From assembly GCF_003952425.1 (NCBI RefSeq), contig NZ_CP034449.1, forward strand, positions 3,596,001-3,660,000: 64,000 nt of DNA. The letters run 5' to 3'. The position numbers and the translations under genes are program-made. A model generated the notes under the pieces. That model had not been told where the DNA came from, searched no databases, and saw nothing but the letters and a program-made list of their open reading frames with translations. Below, piece after piece: positions 47,231-56,379 of this stretch (positions are counted from its first letter, which is position 1; each line of letters starts with the position of its first letter). Source of the stretch: Mesorhizobium sp. M2A.F.Ca.ET.046.03.2.1. GTDB taxonomy: Bacteria; Pseudomonadota; Alphaproteobacteria; Rhizobiales; Rhizobiaceae.

Positions 47231-48142
47231 ATGAATGACGCCGTTCAGGCCGTTGAAAGCCCGATGTCTGTTCCCCGCTGGAGATCTCTGCTCTTTGTTC
47301 CCGCTCATGTTCCGCGCTTTGTGGAGGCGGCTCATGAGCGCGGGGCAGATGGCGTCATACTCGACCTTGAGGACTCCGTTCCCCAGGATCAAAAAGGTGA
47401 GTCACGGCGCCAGCTTTCTGCATCCGTGGCAAAGGTGGGCCGCAGGGGCGCTTATGTTTTAGTTCGCGTGAATCGCGGTTTGCGTGCCTTGGCGGCCGAT
47501 CTCGATGCAGCCGTAGTAGCGGGTGTTGATGCACTTGTCCTTCCGAAGACGGATTCGGCAGCGTGGGTAATAGAGATCGCAAATGCGGTATCGGAACTTG
47601 AACGAGAAAGAAATCTTGCGGTGGGTCGAATCCGGTTCCTTGCCTTGATCGAGACCCCGGCAGCATTACAAAGTCTCTCAGCCATTGCGTCGGCCCATCC
47701 CAGGATGGTTGCAATGGCGCTGGGTCCTGAAGACTTCAGTGCCTCCGTTGGCGGTGCCCCGGAACTCGACCTTCTTTTGACACCGAACCTTTCTGTTCTG
47801 TTTGCCGCTCGCGCCGCTGGCTTGCTACCGCTTGGTTTCATAGGAAGTATCAGCGAGTTCTCAGACAATGATAGACTTCGTGAGGCCGCGGCCCATGCGC
47901 GGCGGCTTGGCTTTACCGGGGCTTTGGCGATCCATCCAAATCAGGTTGCCATATTCAATGAGGCTTTCTCACCAAGCCCACAGGAACTCGAGTGGGCCCG
48001 TCGTGTCCTCGCGGCGGAAAAAGATGCGACGGCGCAAGGCAGAGGCGCGTTCGCATTGGACGGAAAGATGGTCGATCCACCGGTTATTCGAAGGGCCCGA
48101 GAAATCATCGCGACGGATCCGGGCGCCGAGTTGGCCGTTTGA
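47231..48142 (+). CDS. CitE-like lyase (HpcH/HpaI family; citramalyl-CoA or methylmalyl-CoA lyase predicted)
   Basis: A 303-residue TIM-barrel lyase. RSLLFVPAHVPRFVEAA, the Mg site E141 (LIETP) and D168 (GPEDFS), R79 and LDLEDSV near 45-50 are the CitE/Mcl signatures. ATG 47231 follows AGAGGCGA. Family members cleave citramalyl-CoA to acetyl-CoA and pyruvate, or beta-methylmalyl-CoA to glyoxylate and propionyl-CoA. With a class I fumarase nearby, the citramalyl-CoA option is favoured (inference). Confidence 0.85.
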   Translation: MNDAVQAVESPMSVPRWRSLLFVPAHVPRFVEAAHERGADGVILDLEDSVPQDQKGESRRQLSASVAKVGRRGAYVLVRVNRGLRALAADLDAAVVAGVDALVLPKTDSAAWVIEIANAVSELERERNLAVGRIRFLALIETPAALQSLSAIASAHPRMVAMALGPEDFSASVGGAPELDLLLTPNLSVLFAARAAGLLPLGFIGSISEFSDNDRLREAAAHARRLGFTGALAIHPNQVAIFNEAFSPSPQELEWARRVLAAEKDATAQGRGAFALDGKMVDPPVIRRAREIIATDPGAELAV

Positions 48143-48275
48143 GTCCTCAGCGGGTTGATCAACAAGACTGGGACGACGACAGCAAGCGTCAGCAGCTCGG
48201 CACAATTATTGCTGTCGTGCCATCACATTTTAAGATAGATTGCGTCAATTGCAGTCCGCCCTCGGAAGAGTACCC

Positions 48276-49202
48276 GTGGAAATCAGGCAGTTAAGATACT
48301 TCGTCGGCGTGGTCGAAGCAGGCAGTTTCACGAAGGCCGCTGGCTTTCTGAATGTCGCCCAGAGTGCGCTGAGTCTGCATGTACGCCAATTGGAGGAAGG
48401 CTTCGGCACTCAGCTGCTGATACGCGACAGAACCGGCGTGAGCGTGACGGCGTCAGGAGCCAAACTGCTCGAGCGGGCGCGGGCAATTCTCAAAGAAATT
48501 CGACTTACCGAGGTGGAATTGACCAACACAGCCGCTTCCCCTGCCGGGGAGGTGACTATTGGGATTCCGTCTGGAGCTGCTCGCGTCCTGAGCGGTCCGC
48601 TGCTTGAGGCGGTGAGACACGAACTGCCCAAGGTGTCCCTCAAGATGGTCGAGGGTATGACGGGACCGCTAGAGGAATGGATGGCGGCTGGACGCTTCAA
48701 TCTGGCGGTTCTGTACCGCACAGCAGACAGTGTGGGGCGAATGACGGTGCTAGCGCGCGAAGACCTTTGTCTGGTGGTTCCGTCCGGCGAGCCACCGTTT
48801 GAAGATGCGATATCGCTGGTCGACCTGCATGAATTCCCCCTGGCGGTTCCCATGCGCAACAACAATGTCAGGCGTTCGGTGGCTGATGTCGTCGCACAAC
48901 ACGGTTGCGCGCTGGACGTCAGGTTTGAAGTGGACTCCCTCTCAACGATCATCAACATGGTCGTAGAGGGAAAAGCGCATTCTATTCTCGCCCCGTCTGC
49001 GGTTCAGAAAGAAGCCTCCCAAGGGCTGGTCCGGACTGTCAAGATCGTCGATCCGGTGATTACTCGGTCCGTGGTGCTCGCTGTAAATCCCAAAGATGAG
49101 CGTTCTGCGGCCGTTTCTGCGGTCTGCAAGCTCATTCCGAAGGTCGCCAGAAAATTGATTGAAATCCGGGACTGGGCGGCGGTGGCGCCTGAGGCGACCT
49201 GA
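48276..49202 (+). CDS. LysR-type transcriptional regulator
   Basis: A 308-residue LTTR. The winged helix is MEIRQLRYFVGVVEAGSFTKAA...VAQSALSLHVRQLEE at residues 1-45, followed by the ligand-binding domain. GTG 48276 follows GGAAGAG and gives the standard LTTR N-terminus. It sits between the lyase and the aldehyde dehydrogenase of the mesaconate cluster, in the same direction, and likely controls it. A member of the pathway, for instance mesaconate, would be a reasonable inducer (inference). Confidence 0.88.
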   Translation: MEIRQLRYFVGVVEAGSFTKAAGFLNVAQSALSLHVRQLEEGFGTQLLIRDRTGVSVTASGAKLLERARAILKEIRLTEVELTNTAASPAGEVTIGIPSGAARVLSGPLLEAVRHELPKVSLKMVEGMTGPLEEWMAAGRFNLAVLYRTADSVGRMTVLAREDLCLVVPSGEPPFEDAISLVDLHEFPLAVPMRNNNVRRSVADVVAQHGCALDVRFEVDSLSTIINMVVEGKAHSILAPSAVQKEASQGLVRTVKIVDPVITRSVVLAVNPKDERSAAVSAVCKLIPKVARKLIEIRDWAAVAPEAT

Positions 49203-49284
49203 CAAACTAACCTGTAAAGCTGGGCATGATCTTTTGCGGCCATAAGGACCAGCCCGATCTGGATTCCAGATGGATTTCGGCAAT

Positions 49285-49299
49285 ATTCGATATTTGACC
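49285..49299. repeat. 15-nt motif shared with 29185-29199
   Basis: ATTCGATATTTGACC, 99 bp before ATG 49398. See the other copy at 29185. Confidence 0.5.
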
Positions 49300-49397
49300 C
49301 GCCGCGACCATCGCGATGAAACTGGCTCAAGCGAGTTCAGCAGTTTCGATATCGAAACTGCGCTCGTATGCAAGAATTCAGTCAAGTGGAGCCCGTG

Positions 49398-50830
49398 ATG
49401 TCCGACGCCAAGAGCTACGAGCTCTTCATTAATGGCAAATGGCGAGCCGGTGGTAGCCGAGCCACTTTGCCGGTGATCAACCCGGCGACGGAGAAGGTAT
49501 TTGCCTCAGTGGCCTCGGCTACGGTTTCAGACTTGGATGAAGCTCTTGCCTCGGCAGAACGCAGCCGCAAGGCGTGGTCCTCACGACCCGCCAAAGAGCG
49601 TGGCGAGATCCTCGTCTCTGCCGCCAGCATTCTGGCAGAGAAAGCTGGCGCCGCAGCCAGGGACCTGTCGTCCGAACAGGGAAAGACGATTGCCGAAGCG
49701 ACAGGAGAATACGCGCGCGCAGTCGAAACGCTGGAATGGAATGGCCGGCATGCCGATGAGTTGTCGGCCCCGATTCCGTTGGGCTCGAACAGGATGATAG
49801 CCCCGAGCCGCTCGGTGTCGTCGCTGCATTTACGCCATGGAACTATCCGGCCGTTCTTATCGCCCGCAAGCTCGCCCCCGCGCTGGCGGCAGGCTGCCCG
49901 GTGATCCTCAAAGGGGCCGAGGAGACGCCAAGTGTGGCTGTCCATATCGTGGAATCTTTGCGTCAAGCAGGGATACCAGAAGGCGTGGTCAACCTGGTGT
50001 TCGGTGTTCCTGTGCATATATCGCGGCATCTGCTCAGTTCGCCAATTGTGAAAGTCTTGACGTTCACGGGGTCGACGGCTGTTGGAAAACAGCTAGCCAC
50101 GCTGGCCGCGAATAATCTGCAGCGTTGCATCCTTGAGCTCGGTGGACATTCCCCGGTTATTGTGTGCGAAGATGCGGATCTGGCAAGGGCGATACCGGCT
50201 ATTTCGGAATACAAATTCGAGTGCGCGGGCCAGAGCTGTAATGCGCCCAGCAGGATTCTTGTCGCCCGGTCCCGCTATGAGGAACTCCTGTTCCGGATGA
50301 CGGAGGCGGTCCGAAGAATCAGGATCGGACCACCGGATGACCCTGCAACGCAAATGGGGCCAATGGCAAACGCGCGGCGAATAGAGGCCATGCAGCGCCT
50401 GACCAAGGATGCGGTAGAAGGCGGCGCCCGCATCGAGACCGGTGGCATCCCCCTTGACCGACCGGGGTTTTACTGGCCGCCAACCATCCTGACGGGCGTA
50501 CCGAAGCAAGCGAGAGTGCTTCATGAAGAGCCGTTCGGACCGATTCTCACCGTGGCGCCTTTCGATACGATCGAAGAGGCGATCGAGGAAGCCAACGCCA
50601 CCGAGTACGGTCTGGCCGCCTACTTGTTTACTGGCGCGGCCGATACGCAACAGAAGCTTATCAATGGTCTCTCTGCGGGCGCAGTTAGTGTGAATTACCT
50701 GAAAGGGGTTTCCGCGGATGCGCCTTATGGGGGCGTCAAGCAAAGCGGCTATGGATATGAAGGCGGCGAGCAGGGGGTGCGAAGCTTCCAGATTTTGAAA
50801 ATGGTCAATGGCCTCGGTTCGTTTGGATAA
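49398..50830 (+). pseudogene. Aldehyde dehydrogenase (succinate-semialdehyde type), single frameshift
   Basis: The first part (YELFINGKWRAGG, VINPATEKVFASV, SSEQGKTIAEATGEY) runs to about 49800, where the frame is lost. EPLGVVAAFTPWNYP and everything after it (TGSTAVGKQLATLAANN, LELGGHSPVIVCEDADL, catalytic Cys in CAGQSCNAPSR, EEPFGPILTV, PYGGVKQSGYG) is in the next frame. All other family motifs are intact, so this is either a recent mutation or a sequencing error. ATG 49398 has GTGGAG 7 nt upstream. It would oxidise an aldehyde such as methylmalonate or succinate semialdehyde. Confidence 0.88.
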
Positions 50831-50836
50831 AATCCG

Positions 50837-52381
50837 GTGGGAAACAGAACACGGACCATCGCAGGTCGCGACATCACAAGGAGCGTCGCCGACGCCCTTC
50901 AGTACATCTCGTACTATCATCCTCCAGATTATATCCGGTCTCTTTCTCACGCATACACGCGAGAACAGAGCCCGTCGGCGAAGAATGCCATAGGTCAGAT
51001 TCTGCTGAACTCCCGCATGGCGGCCTTTGGGCGGCGCCCGATCTGTCAGGACACCGGACTTGTGGTTGTCTTCGCAAAGGTCGGCATGGATGCCCGCATT
51101 AAGTCAACAGCCAGTTTCGCTGATCTTGTGAATGAGGGCGTACGTCAAGCCTATCTCGATCCGGACAATCCCCTTCGGGCATCGATCGTTGCGGATCCCC
51201 TCGCTAGACGGGTCAACACCCGCGACAACACGCCGGCAGTTGTCCATGTCAACTTGGTGCAAGGTGACCAGATTGAGATCACTATCGCCGCAAAAGGCGG
51301 CGGGTCCGAGAACAAGGCACGTTTTACCACCCTTAATCCCAGCGCCTCCGTTTCCGACTGGGTGGTCAATACCGTTTCGACCCTGGGCAGCGGATGGTGT
51401 CCGCCTGGGCTGATCTCTGTTGGTATCGGTGGTAGCGCTGAAAAGGCGATGCTGCTGGCCAAGGAAGCCATGAACGAGCCCATCGATATGGCGGAACTAA
51501 TCGCAAGGGGGGCGTCAAGCCCGGAAGAGGGACTGCGGATTGAGCTTTATGAGCGGATCAACGCGCTTGGCATCGGCGCCCAAGGGCTTGGTGGTCTGAC
51601 GACAGTCGTTGACGTCAAGGTTGCGACCTATCCTACTCATGCGGCGTCCAAGCCTGTGGCGCTCATCCCGCAATGCGCCGCCAACCGGCACCTGAAGTTT
51701 ACTTTGGACGGCTCTGGACCCATCAGGCTCCAGCCGCCCGATTTGCGCGAATGGCCCGACATCGGAGCCGACGAATTGAACCCAGCCGGCGTCCGGCGGG
51801 TCAATTTAGATACGCTGACGAAGGAAGAGACGGCATCGTGGCGCTGCGGTGAAACGCTCCTGCTGTCTGGAAAGATGCTGACGGGCCGTGACGCTGCCCA
51901 CAAACGAATGGTCGAGCTGATCGATGCCGGCAAGCCGCTTCCGGTCGATCTGACGGGACGCGTGATCTACTATGTCGGTCCCGTCCGGGCAGTGAGGAAT
52001 GAGGTCGTTGGACCCGCCGGTCCAACAACCTCCAGCCGCTTGGACGATTTTACGGACAAGGTGCTCGCCGAAACCGGCCTTTTTGCGATGATCGGCAAAG
52101 CGGAAAGGGGACCGGCGGCCATCGAGTCGATTATAAGACACAAAACGCCCTATCTTGCTGCAGTGGGTGGCGCTGCGTACCTGATTTCAAAATCGATTAA
52201 GAAGGCGCGGATCGTTGCCTTTGAAGACCTGGGCATGGAAGCCATCTATGAATTCGATGTGCAGGACATGCCTGTTATCATGGCCGTCGATGTTGAGGGA
52301 AACTCCATTCACAATTCCGGGCCTCTCGAGTGGCGTAGGCGTATGGCGGCCGACAGCATCGCACGCAACATCGGCGTTTGA
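50837..52381 (+). CDS. Class I fumarase-type hydratase, mesaconase predicted
   Basis: A 514-residue single-chain class I fumarase with both alpha and beta domains. Iron-sulfur cysteines are C70 (ICQDTG), C188 (GSGWCPPG) and C280 (LIPQCAANRH); the beta part has MLTGRDAAHKRM and GPTTSSRLDDFTD. GTG 50837 lies 6 nt after the aldehyde dehydrogenase stop. Class I enzymes are oxygen-sensitive and some hydrate mesaconate to (S)-citramalate. Given the methylaspartase upstream, mesaconate is the likely substrate, although fumarate is not excluded. Confidence 0.85.
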   Translation: MGNRTRTIAGRDITRSVADALQYISYYHPPDYIRSLSHAYTREQSPSAKNAIGQILLNSRMAAFGRRPICQDTGLVVVFAKVGMDARIKSTASFADLVNEGVRQAYLDPDNPLRASIVADPLARRVNTRDNTPAVVHVNLVQGDQIEITIAAKGGGSENKARFTTLNPSASVSDWVVNTVSTLGSGWCPPGLISVGIGGSAEKAMLLAKEAMNEPIDMAELIARGASSPEEGLRIELYERINALGIGAQGLGGLTTVVDVKVATYPTHAASKPVALIPQCAANRHLKFTLDGSGPIRLQPPDLREWPDIGADELNPAGVRRVNLDTLTKEETASWRCGETLLLSGKMLTGRDAAHKRMVELIDAGKPLPVDLTGRVIYYVGPVRAVRNEVVGPAGPTTSSRLDDFTDKVLAETGLFAMIGKAERGPAAIESIIRHKTPYLAAVGGAAYLISKSIKKARIVAFEDLGMEAIYEFDVQDMPVIMAVDVEGNSIHNSGPLEWRRRMAADSIARNIGV

Positions 52382-52883
52382 ATCTTCCCAGTTAGGCGAT
52401 TTCGGCCAGACACCAGCGTCAAATTGTTGGGCACGCCGTACGACGAGCGGCATTTGCGGTGCCTTGCGCCTCGGCGAGCCGGACGAGCAAGGCCTTCAAT
52501 TCACCCCAATAGCTGAATGTGCCACTGAATACTGCATTGAGTATGCCGTCCACGCGATCGAGGCTCGAATGCAGTCGCGCGTCTATCAAGTACGGTAGCG
52601 GGGATTCAAGAAAATGGGTTATCTATTTTATTTATCAGAAGGTCTCTGCCGCCGCCGACTTCCTCTCCAGCTGCACCATTGCCCGTTAGGCGCTGGGGCG
52701 ATAGCCAAATTACTTCTGCAGCTTTTCTCAGCGGATCGCTCTCCTTAGCTGATTTTCATACCCATTCTAGCACATCTCGGGCCTGGAACGGATGCCTTCC
52801 ACTGCTACATTCGGTCGTTTCAATGATAATAGAATTGATCGGCACACGGCGCGCTGTCGATCGCTGCTTGAGAGCAACAGGTT
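52382..52883. other. No gene recognised
   Basis: About 500 bases between the hydratase and the Lrp gene. No family resemblance. An AT-rich stretch at 52600-52640 and at 52810-52840 may include the Lrp promoter. Confidence 0.4.
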
Positions 52884-53381
52884 ATGAAGTCGAAACCCGA
52901 TCCCGTGCAACTCGACAGTTGGGACGTCCGGATTCTCTCCGAGATTCAGGCAGACGGTCGGATTTCAAAAAGTGAGCTTGCAAAACGAGTTCATCTTTCG
53001 GCGTCGGCCTGTTCGGAGCGGCTCCGAGCACTCAAGGCCGCAGGAATTATTGAGGGATTTTATGCGCGACTGAGTCCTGCACTCGTCGGCGGCATGATCT
53101 TTGTGATGGTAGAAGTCGTGCTGGATCGCCATCGTCTTGAGGACCAACGAGTCTTCGAAACTGCAATCCAAGAGATTCCGGAAATCCTGGACTGCTGGGC
53201 AATTGGGGGGCGCGTGGATTATTTGATGCGGGTCGCATCTCGTTCTATGGCCGCCTATCAGGATTTCATGGAGGGACTGCTGCAGGCAGGCTTGGGGATT
53301 GATCAATACTATAGCCTTGTCGTCACGAAACCAGTGAAGTCCAATTCACCGATACCTTTGTCCGCCCTGAGGCAACGGTGA
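52884..53381 (+). CDS. Lrp/AsnC-family transcriptional regulator
   Basis: A 165-residue regulator. The helix-turn-helix is DVRILSEIQADGRISKSELAKRVHLSASACSERLRAL (about 14-50), and the RAM effector domain follows, ending in DQYYSLVVTK. Such proteins sense amino acids as octamers and often control an adjacent aminotransferase. Here the neighbouring copy of the aminotransferase leader (53412-53680) is decayed and the intact gene lies 3.9 kb further on. Confidence 0.9.
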   Translation: MKSKPDPVQLDSWDVRILSEIQADGRISKSELAKRVHLSASACSERLRALKAAGIIEGFYARLSPALVGGMIFVMVEVVLDRHRLEDQRVFETAIQEIPEILDCWAIGGRVDYLMRVASRSMAAYQDFMEGLLQAGLGIDQYYSLVVTKPVKSNSPIPLSALRQR

Positions 53382-53411
53382 AAGCGAAAGTTTAAGTTTC
53401 AACGGCGTTTG

Positions 53412-53680
53412 GCACGGATCCCGTAGATTCGTCGGCAAAAGGCGCCCATTCCGACGAAACTCAAGGGACATTTGCGGTATACTAATTGCTGGAAAAAGGT
53501 GGCCGAGCGCTATCCGCCAGTTGATGGCGAGGAAGGACGATGCGCTTGAGCAATCTGGAACCGATCATTCCAGGAGACGGATCGAAGCAGCCATCGGACG
53601 CACTTGGCCAGCACGGTTACGGCGAGAAGCCAAACCGGATCGTGCCTGGTTGAGGAGGCGTCCATATCTAAGATGCGAAG
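53412..53680 (+). pseudogene. Decayed duplicate of the aminotransferase leader and 5' coding end
   Basis: Parallels 57136-57400. Both have GATCCCG, a downstream GAAACTCAAGGGAC block, the GG-N10-GC element and a GTGGC.GGCCGAG stretch. The copy here then reads MRLSNLEPIIPG from ATG 53540 and GEKPNRIVPG before a stop, against MRLSNLGTEQ and GETPNRIMAG in the intact gene. Deletions and shifts destroy the frame. Confidence 0.8.
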
Positions 53681-53690
53681 TGCCGAAAAA

Positions 53691-54189
53691 ATGCCTCTAC
53701 CGCTACTTCAAGGGGGGAACTTTCGCCCTGGATTGGCGATCAGTGGCGATTGAGCTTAGTCGCGGTCAGCGCATCCGTGTGGGGGGGGCGAAATCTACAG
53801 CGAGGGTTTGGCAAGCCGACGGGTAGCGGGAGTGCAAGCTGGCCCGCTCGGCCCTGGCGACCAACCCGGCCCTCGACGCCTGCGGACATTCGGAGATCGC
53901 TCCATCGCGTTTTTACGTCGTAAGTTCGTTGCTGATCGAGATTAGGAGATCGTCTGTCCTGTTTGACATCGCTGGTCTCGCAGCCTTCTAAGCGAGGAGC
54001 ATGGCTGTGCCGGGGTCGCGTAGGTGGGTGACAAGGCCGGTCACTCCTGCCAGCCGACGTGGTCTTTGAGAAGGTGGAGGTTGCGCTACCGGCTGGAGAG
54101 CATGGTGCCAGTTTTCACAAGACAAGGGTCGCTTAATCGAATGGGCGTCAAGTTCATAGATTGCGAACAGATCATGGGGGATTTGAATA
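53691..54189. other. No gene recognised upstream of the TIR module
   Basis: About 500 bases without a recognisable gene on either strand. A GGGGGA block (54176-54181) is the likely ribosome binding site for GTG 54190. The region may hold the module's promoter and its left junction. Confidence 0.4.
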
Positions 54190-54777
54190 GTGCTACTGAC
54201 CGAGGCAGAGCTGAAAAGAGTTGCGAATGCCAGTCGAGGACATAGAGCCGCATCGATCGTTCTAAAGGAAGAGACGGCCGCAGCTACAGCCAGATCTTCA
54301 TTCGACGTTTTTCTGTCACATTCTTTCAAGGACGCAGAGATCATTCTCGGTGTGAAGCGAATTTTCGAGGAGCTTGGGTTCACTGCTTACGTAGATTGGG
54401 TCGAAGATTCACAACTGGACCGCACAAAGGTCTCCTCGGCCACCGCCGAGTTGCTGCGGACCCGTATGAGGCAGTCAAAGACGCTAATCTATGTGCATTC
54501 AAACAATTCTCCAGAATCCAGATGGATGCCTTGGGAGCTTGGCTTTTTCGATGGGTTTCGGACCGCGGTAGCGGTTCTGCCCGTGGCAAAAAATTCTTCG
54601 GAAACATTCTCCGGGCAAGAATTTTTGGGCCTATACCCTTACATTGATGGGACAGGACCTGCATTCCTGTTTATGAACAGAGGGACCGCGCCTCGCTCAA
54701 GAATAGGCTCTGTAAGCTCGACTGCTAACCTCACGTTTGCCAAATCCTGGCTTAAAGAATTTACCGCCACAAAATAG
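54190..54777 (+). CDS. TIR-domain protein
   Basis: A 195-residue protein. After ~35 residues comes a TIR fold: SSFDVFLSHSFKDAEII (beta-A and box 1), FEELGFTAYVDW, SKTLIYVHSNNSPESRWMPWELGFFDG. E116 in WMPWEL corresponds to the catalytic glutamate of NADase TIRs. GTG 54190 is assumed as start. Bacterial TIR proteins degrade NAD or make signalling ADP-ribose isomers on phage infection. It is followed after 17 nt by a two-membrane-segment SLATT protein and then by a ThsB-like TIR protein, so the three probably work together. Confidence 0.82.
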   Translation: MLLTEAELKRVANASRGHRAASIVLKEETAAATARSSFDVFLSHSFKDAEIILGVKRIFEELGFTAYVDWVEDSQLDRTKVSSATAELLRTRMRQSKTLIYVHSNNSPESRWMPWELGFFDGFRTAVAVLPVAKNSSETFSGQEFLGLYPYIDGTGPAFLFMNRGTAPRSRIGSVSSTANLTFAKSWLKEFTATK

Positions 54778-54794
54778 ACTGGTGTGCTTCAAAA

Positions 54795-55654
54795 ATGAAA
54801 TATCCTGGACTCTATAATAGCGCCGACGTGGCATCCAACGAGCAGCAGGCGACGTTTCTCCGCCTGATCCGGGCAGAGTACGTTCTTCTTTTTTAGCGTC
54901 GGTGCTCTCTTTGGACTTGTCGCCATCAAAAGCCTATTTCGGTGTCTATGCTGCGGTATTTCTTTGCTCAATGGGAGTCCTCATTTTCCGGTCGGTCACA
55001 AAGCCCGAGCAGGTCTGGTATCAGGCTCGAGCTCTTGCAGAGTCGGTGAAGACATTGACTTGGCGCTTCGCGATGCGAGCACAGCCGTTCGATGACGCGC
55101 GCGCCGCTGACGCCAGAGCTGATTTTCGAAAGCTCATGGAAGGTATCCTTGATAGCAATCGTCACCTTGGTAGCGCGTTGAGCGGCACCGATTCAGCATC
55201 CCCCCAAACAACCGACCAGATGATGTCGATAAGGGACTCCCCGCTAAAAGAAAGAAAAGACATATATCTGCAGAGACGAATCTGCGACCAGCGGAAGTGG
55301 TACGAGAAGAAGGCGCGCTCGAACAAGAGGTCCGCGAAAGTCTGGATGGGCCTTGGTATTTTTGCATACGCTCTGGGATTCTCGTTCATCGTAGTACGCA
55401 TCGCTGACCCCGCGATGCCTGGCTGGCCGACCGAGCCGCTAATTGTCATCGCCGCCTCGCTTATCGGGTGGACCCAGATCAAGAAATTTAACGAATTGGC
55501 ATCGGCTTACACGTTGACAGCTCACGAGATCGGCTTGACTGCCGACCTTATTACGGACGCCAACTCGGATGAGGCATTCTCCGCCGCGGTGAACGAAGCC
55601 GAACTGGCTTTCTCACGGGAGCACACCCAGTGGGTTGCTCGTCAAAACAACTAA
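54795..55654 (+). CDS. SLATT/DUF4231 two-transmembrane effector-type protein, frame broken near the N-terminus
   Basis: The C-terminal ~250 residues are an intact SLATT-type domain: a hydrophobic AYFGVYAAVFLCSMGVLIF segment, the hallmark WYQARALAESVKTLTWRFAM, then two more hydrophobic stretches near VWMGLGIFAYALGFSFIVV. The natural start appears to be ATG 54795 (MKYPGLYNSADVASN, RLIRAEYVLLF). After a run of six T there is TAG; slipping back one base gives TTA-GCG and the frame of the rest. So either one T was lost, or a -1 slip restores the protein. An internal GTG at 54902 would give a shortened form. SLATT proteins are thought to be membrane-permeabilising effectors driven by nucleotide-signal systems. 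Confidence 0.7.
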
Positions 55655-55663
55655 GAGACAACA

Positions 55664-56170
55664 ATGGCATACAGCGATCCGACCTATGTAATATTTGACG
55701 GCGATGAAGACGCTTGGGCATACCGCTTTATGAAAGGGTGGAATGCCAGCGAGAATGTGAGTTTTGAATTCGCGAACGCTCACGATCTGGACAATATGAC
55801 GAGCCGAGCACAGGACGAAGATTATGTTAAACGCAATCTTCGCAACAGAATGAATGGATCGAGCCAGGTACTTGTCCTGATCGGTGAGAAAACGAAAAAC
55901 CTTTTTCGCTTCGTGCGCTGGGAAATGGAATTGGCCCTTGATCTAGGTCTGCCGATAATCGCAGCAAACCTTAACGGCTCGCGGCAACAAGATGCGAGCT
56001 GTCCGCCTATCATCAGGGACAAATGTGTTGTGCACGTGCCGTTCAAGATGAAGGCCATCAAGCACGCGCTAGCCAATTGGCCCAGCGAATTTCATCGGCT
56101 TTCAAACGCTCAGCGTGGCGATGGCGCCAGGAGCTATGGCGAAAGCACCTATCGCGATCTCGGCTTATAA
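55664..56170 (+). CDS. ThsB-like TIR protein (DUF1863/MTH538 type)
   Basis: A 168-residue protein. YVIFDGDEDAWAYRFMKGW, the DEDYVKRNLRNRM region, SSQVLVLIGEKTKNLFRFVRWEMELALDLGLPIIAANLNG and HVPFKMKAIKHALANWP follow the layout of MTH538 TIR-like proteins, the family of Thoeris ThsB. E87 in RWEMEL is the likely catalytic residue. It begins 9 nt after the SLATT gene. No ThsA (SIR2/SLOG) homologue is present, so it is not a standard Thoeris system; SLATT may replace ThsA as effector (inference). Confidence 0.78.
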   Translation: MAYSDPTYVIFDGDEDAWAYRFMKGWNASENVSFEFANAHDLDNMTSRAQDEDYVKRNLRNRMNGSSQVLVLIGEKTKNLFRFVRWEMELALDLGLPIIAANLNGSRQQDASCPPIIRDKCVVHVPFKMKAIKHALANWPSEFHRLSNAQRGDGARSYGESTYRDLGL

Positions 56171-56379
56171 TCGCCCACCTAAAAGCACTTAGCCGCCAAA
56201 ACATCCTCGCCATCCGCTGGCGGCGACTAGCCTTAGCAACGTCCCCCAGCGTGTTCCGAGCTTGCCGAGCGATGATAAGAAGAGACGTCCGATTTGCTGA
56301 GTTTGGCTGAAAGCTGCAGGTCATGTGCAACCTATTAGAGGAGCCCCGCTCGAAGCGTCGGATCGTCAGACAAGATCAT

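Noticed and set aside
54190-56170. A standard Thoeris system
   Set aside because: A ThsB-like TIR is present but no SIR2/SLOG ThsA. The middle gene is a SLATT protein, so the name would be misleading.
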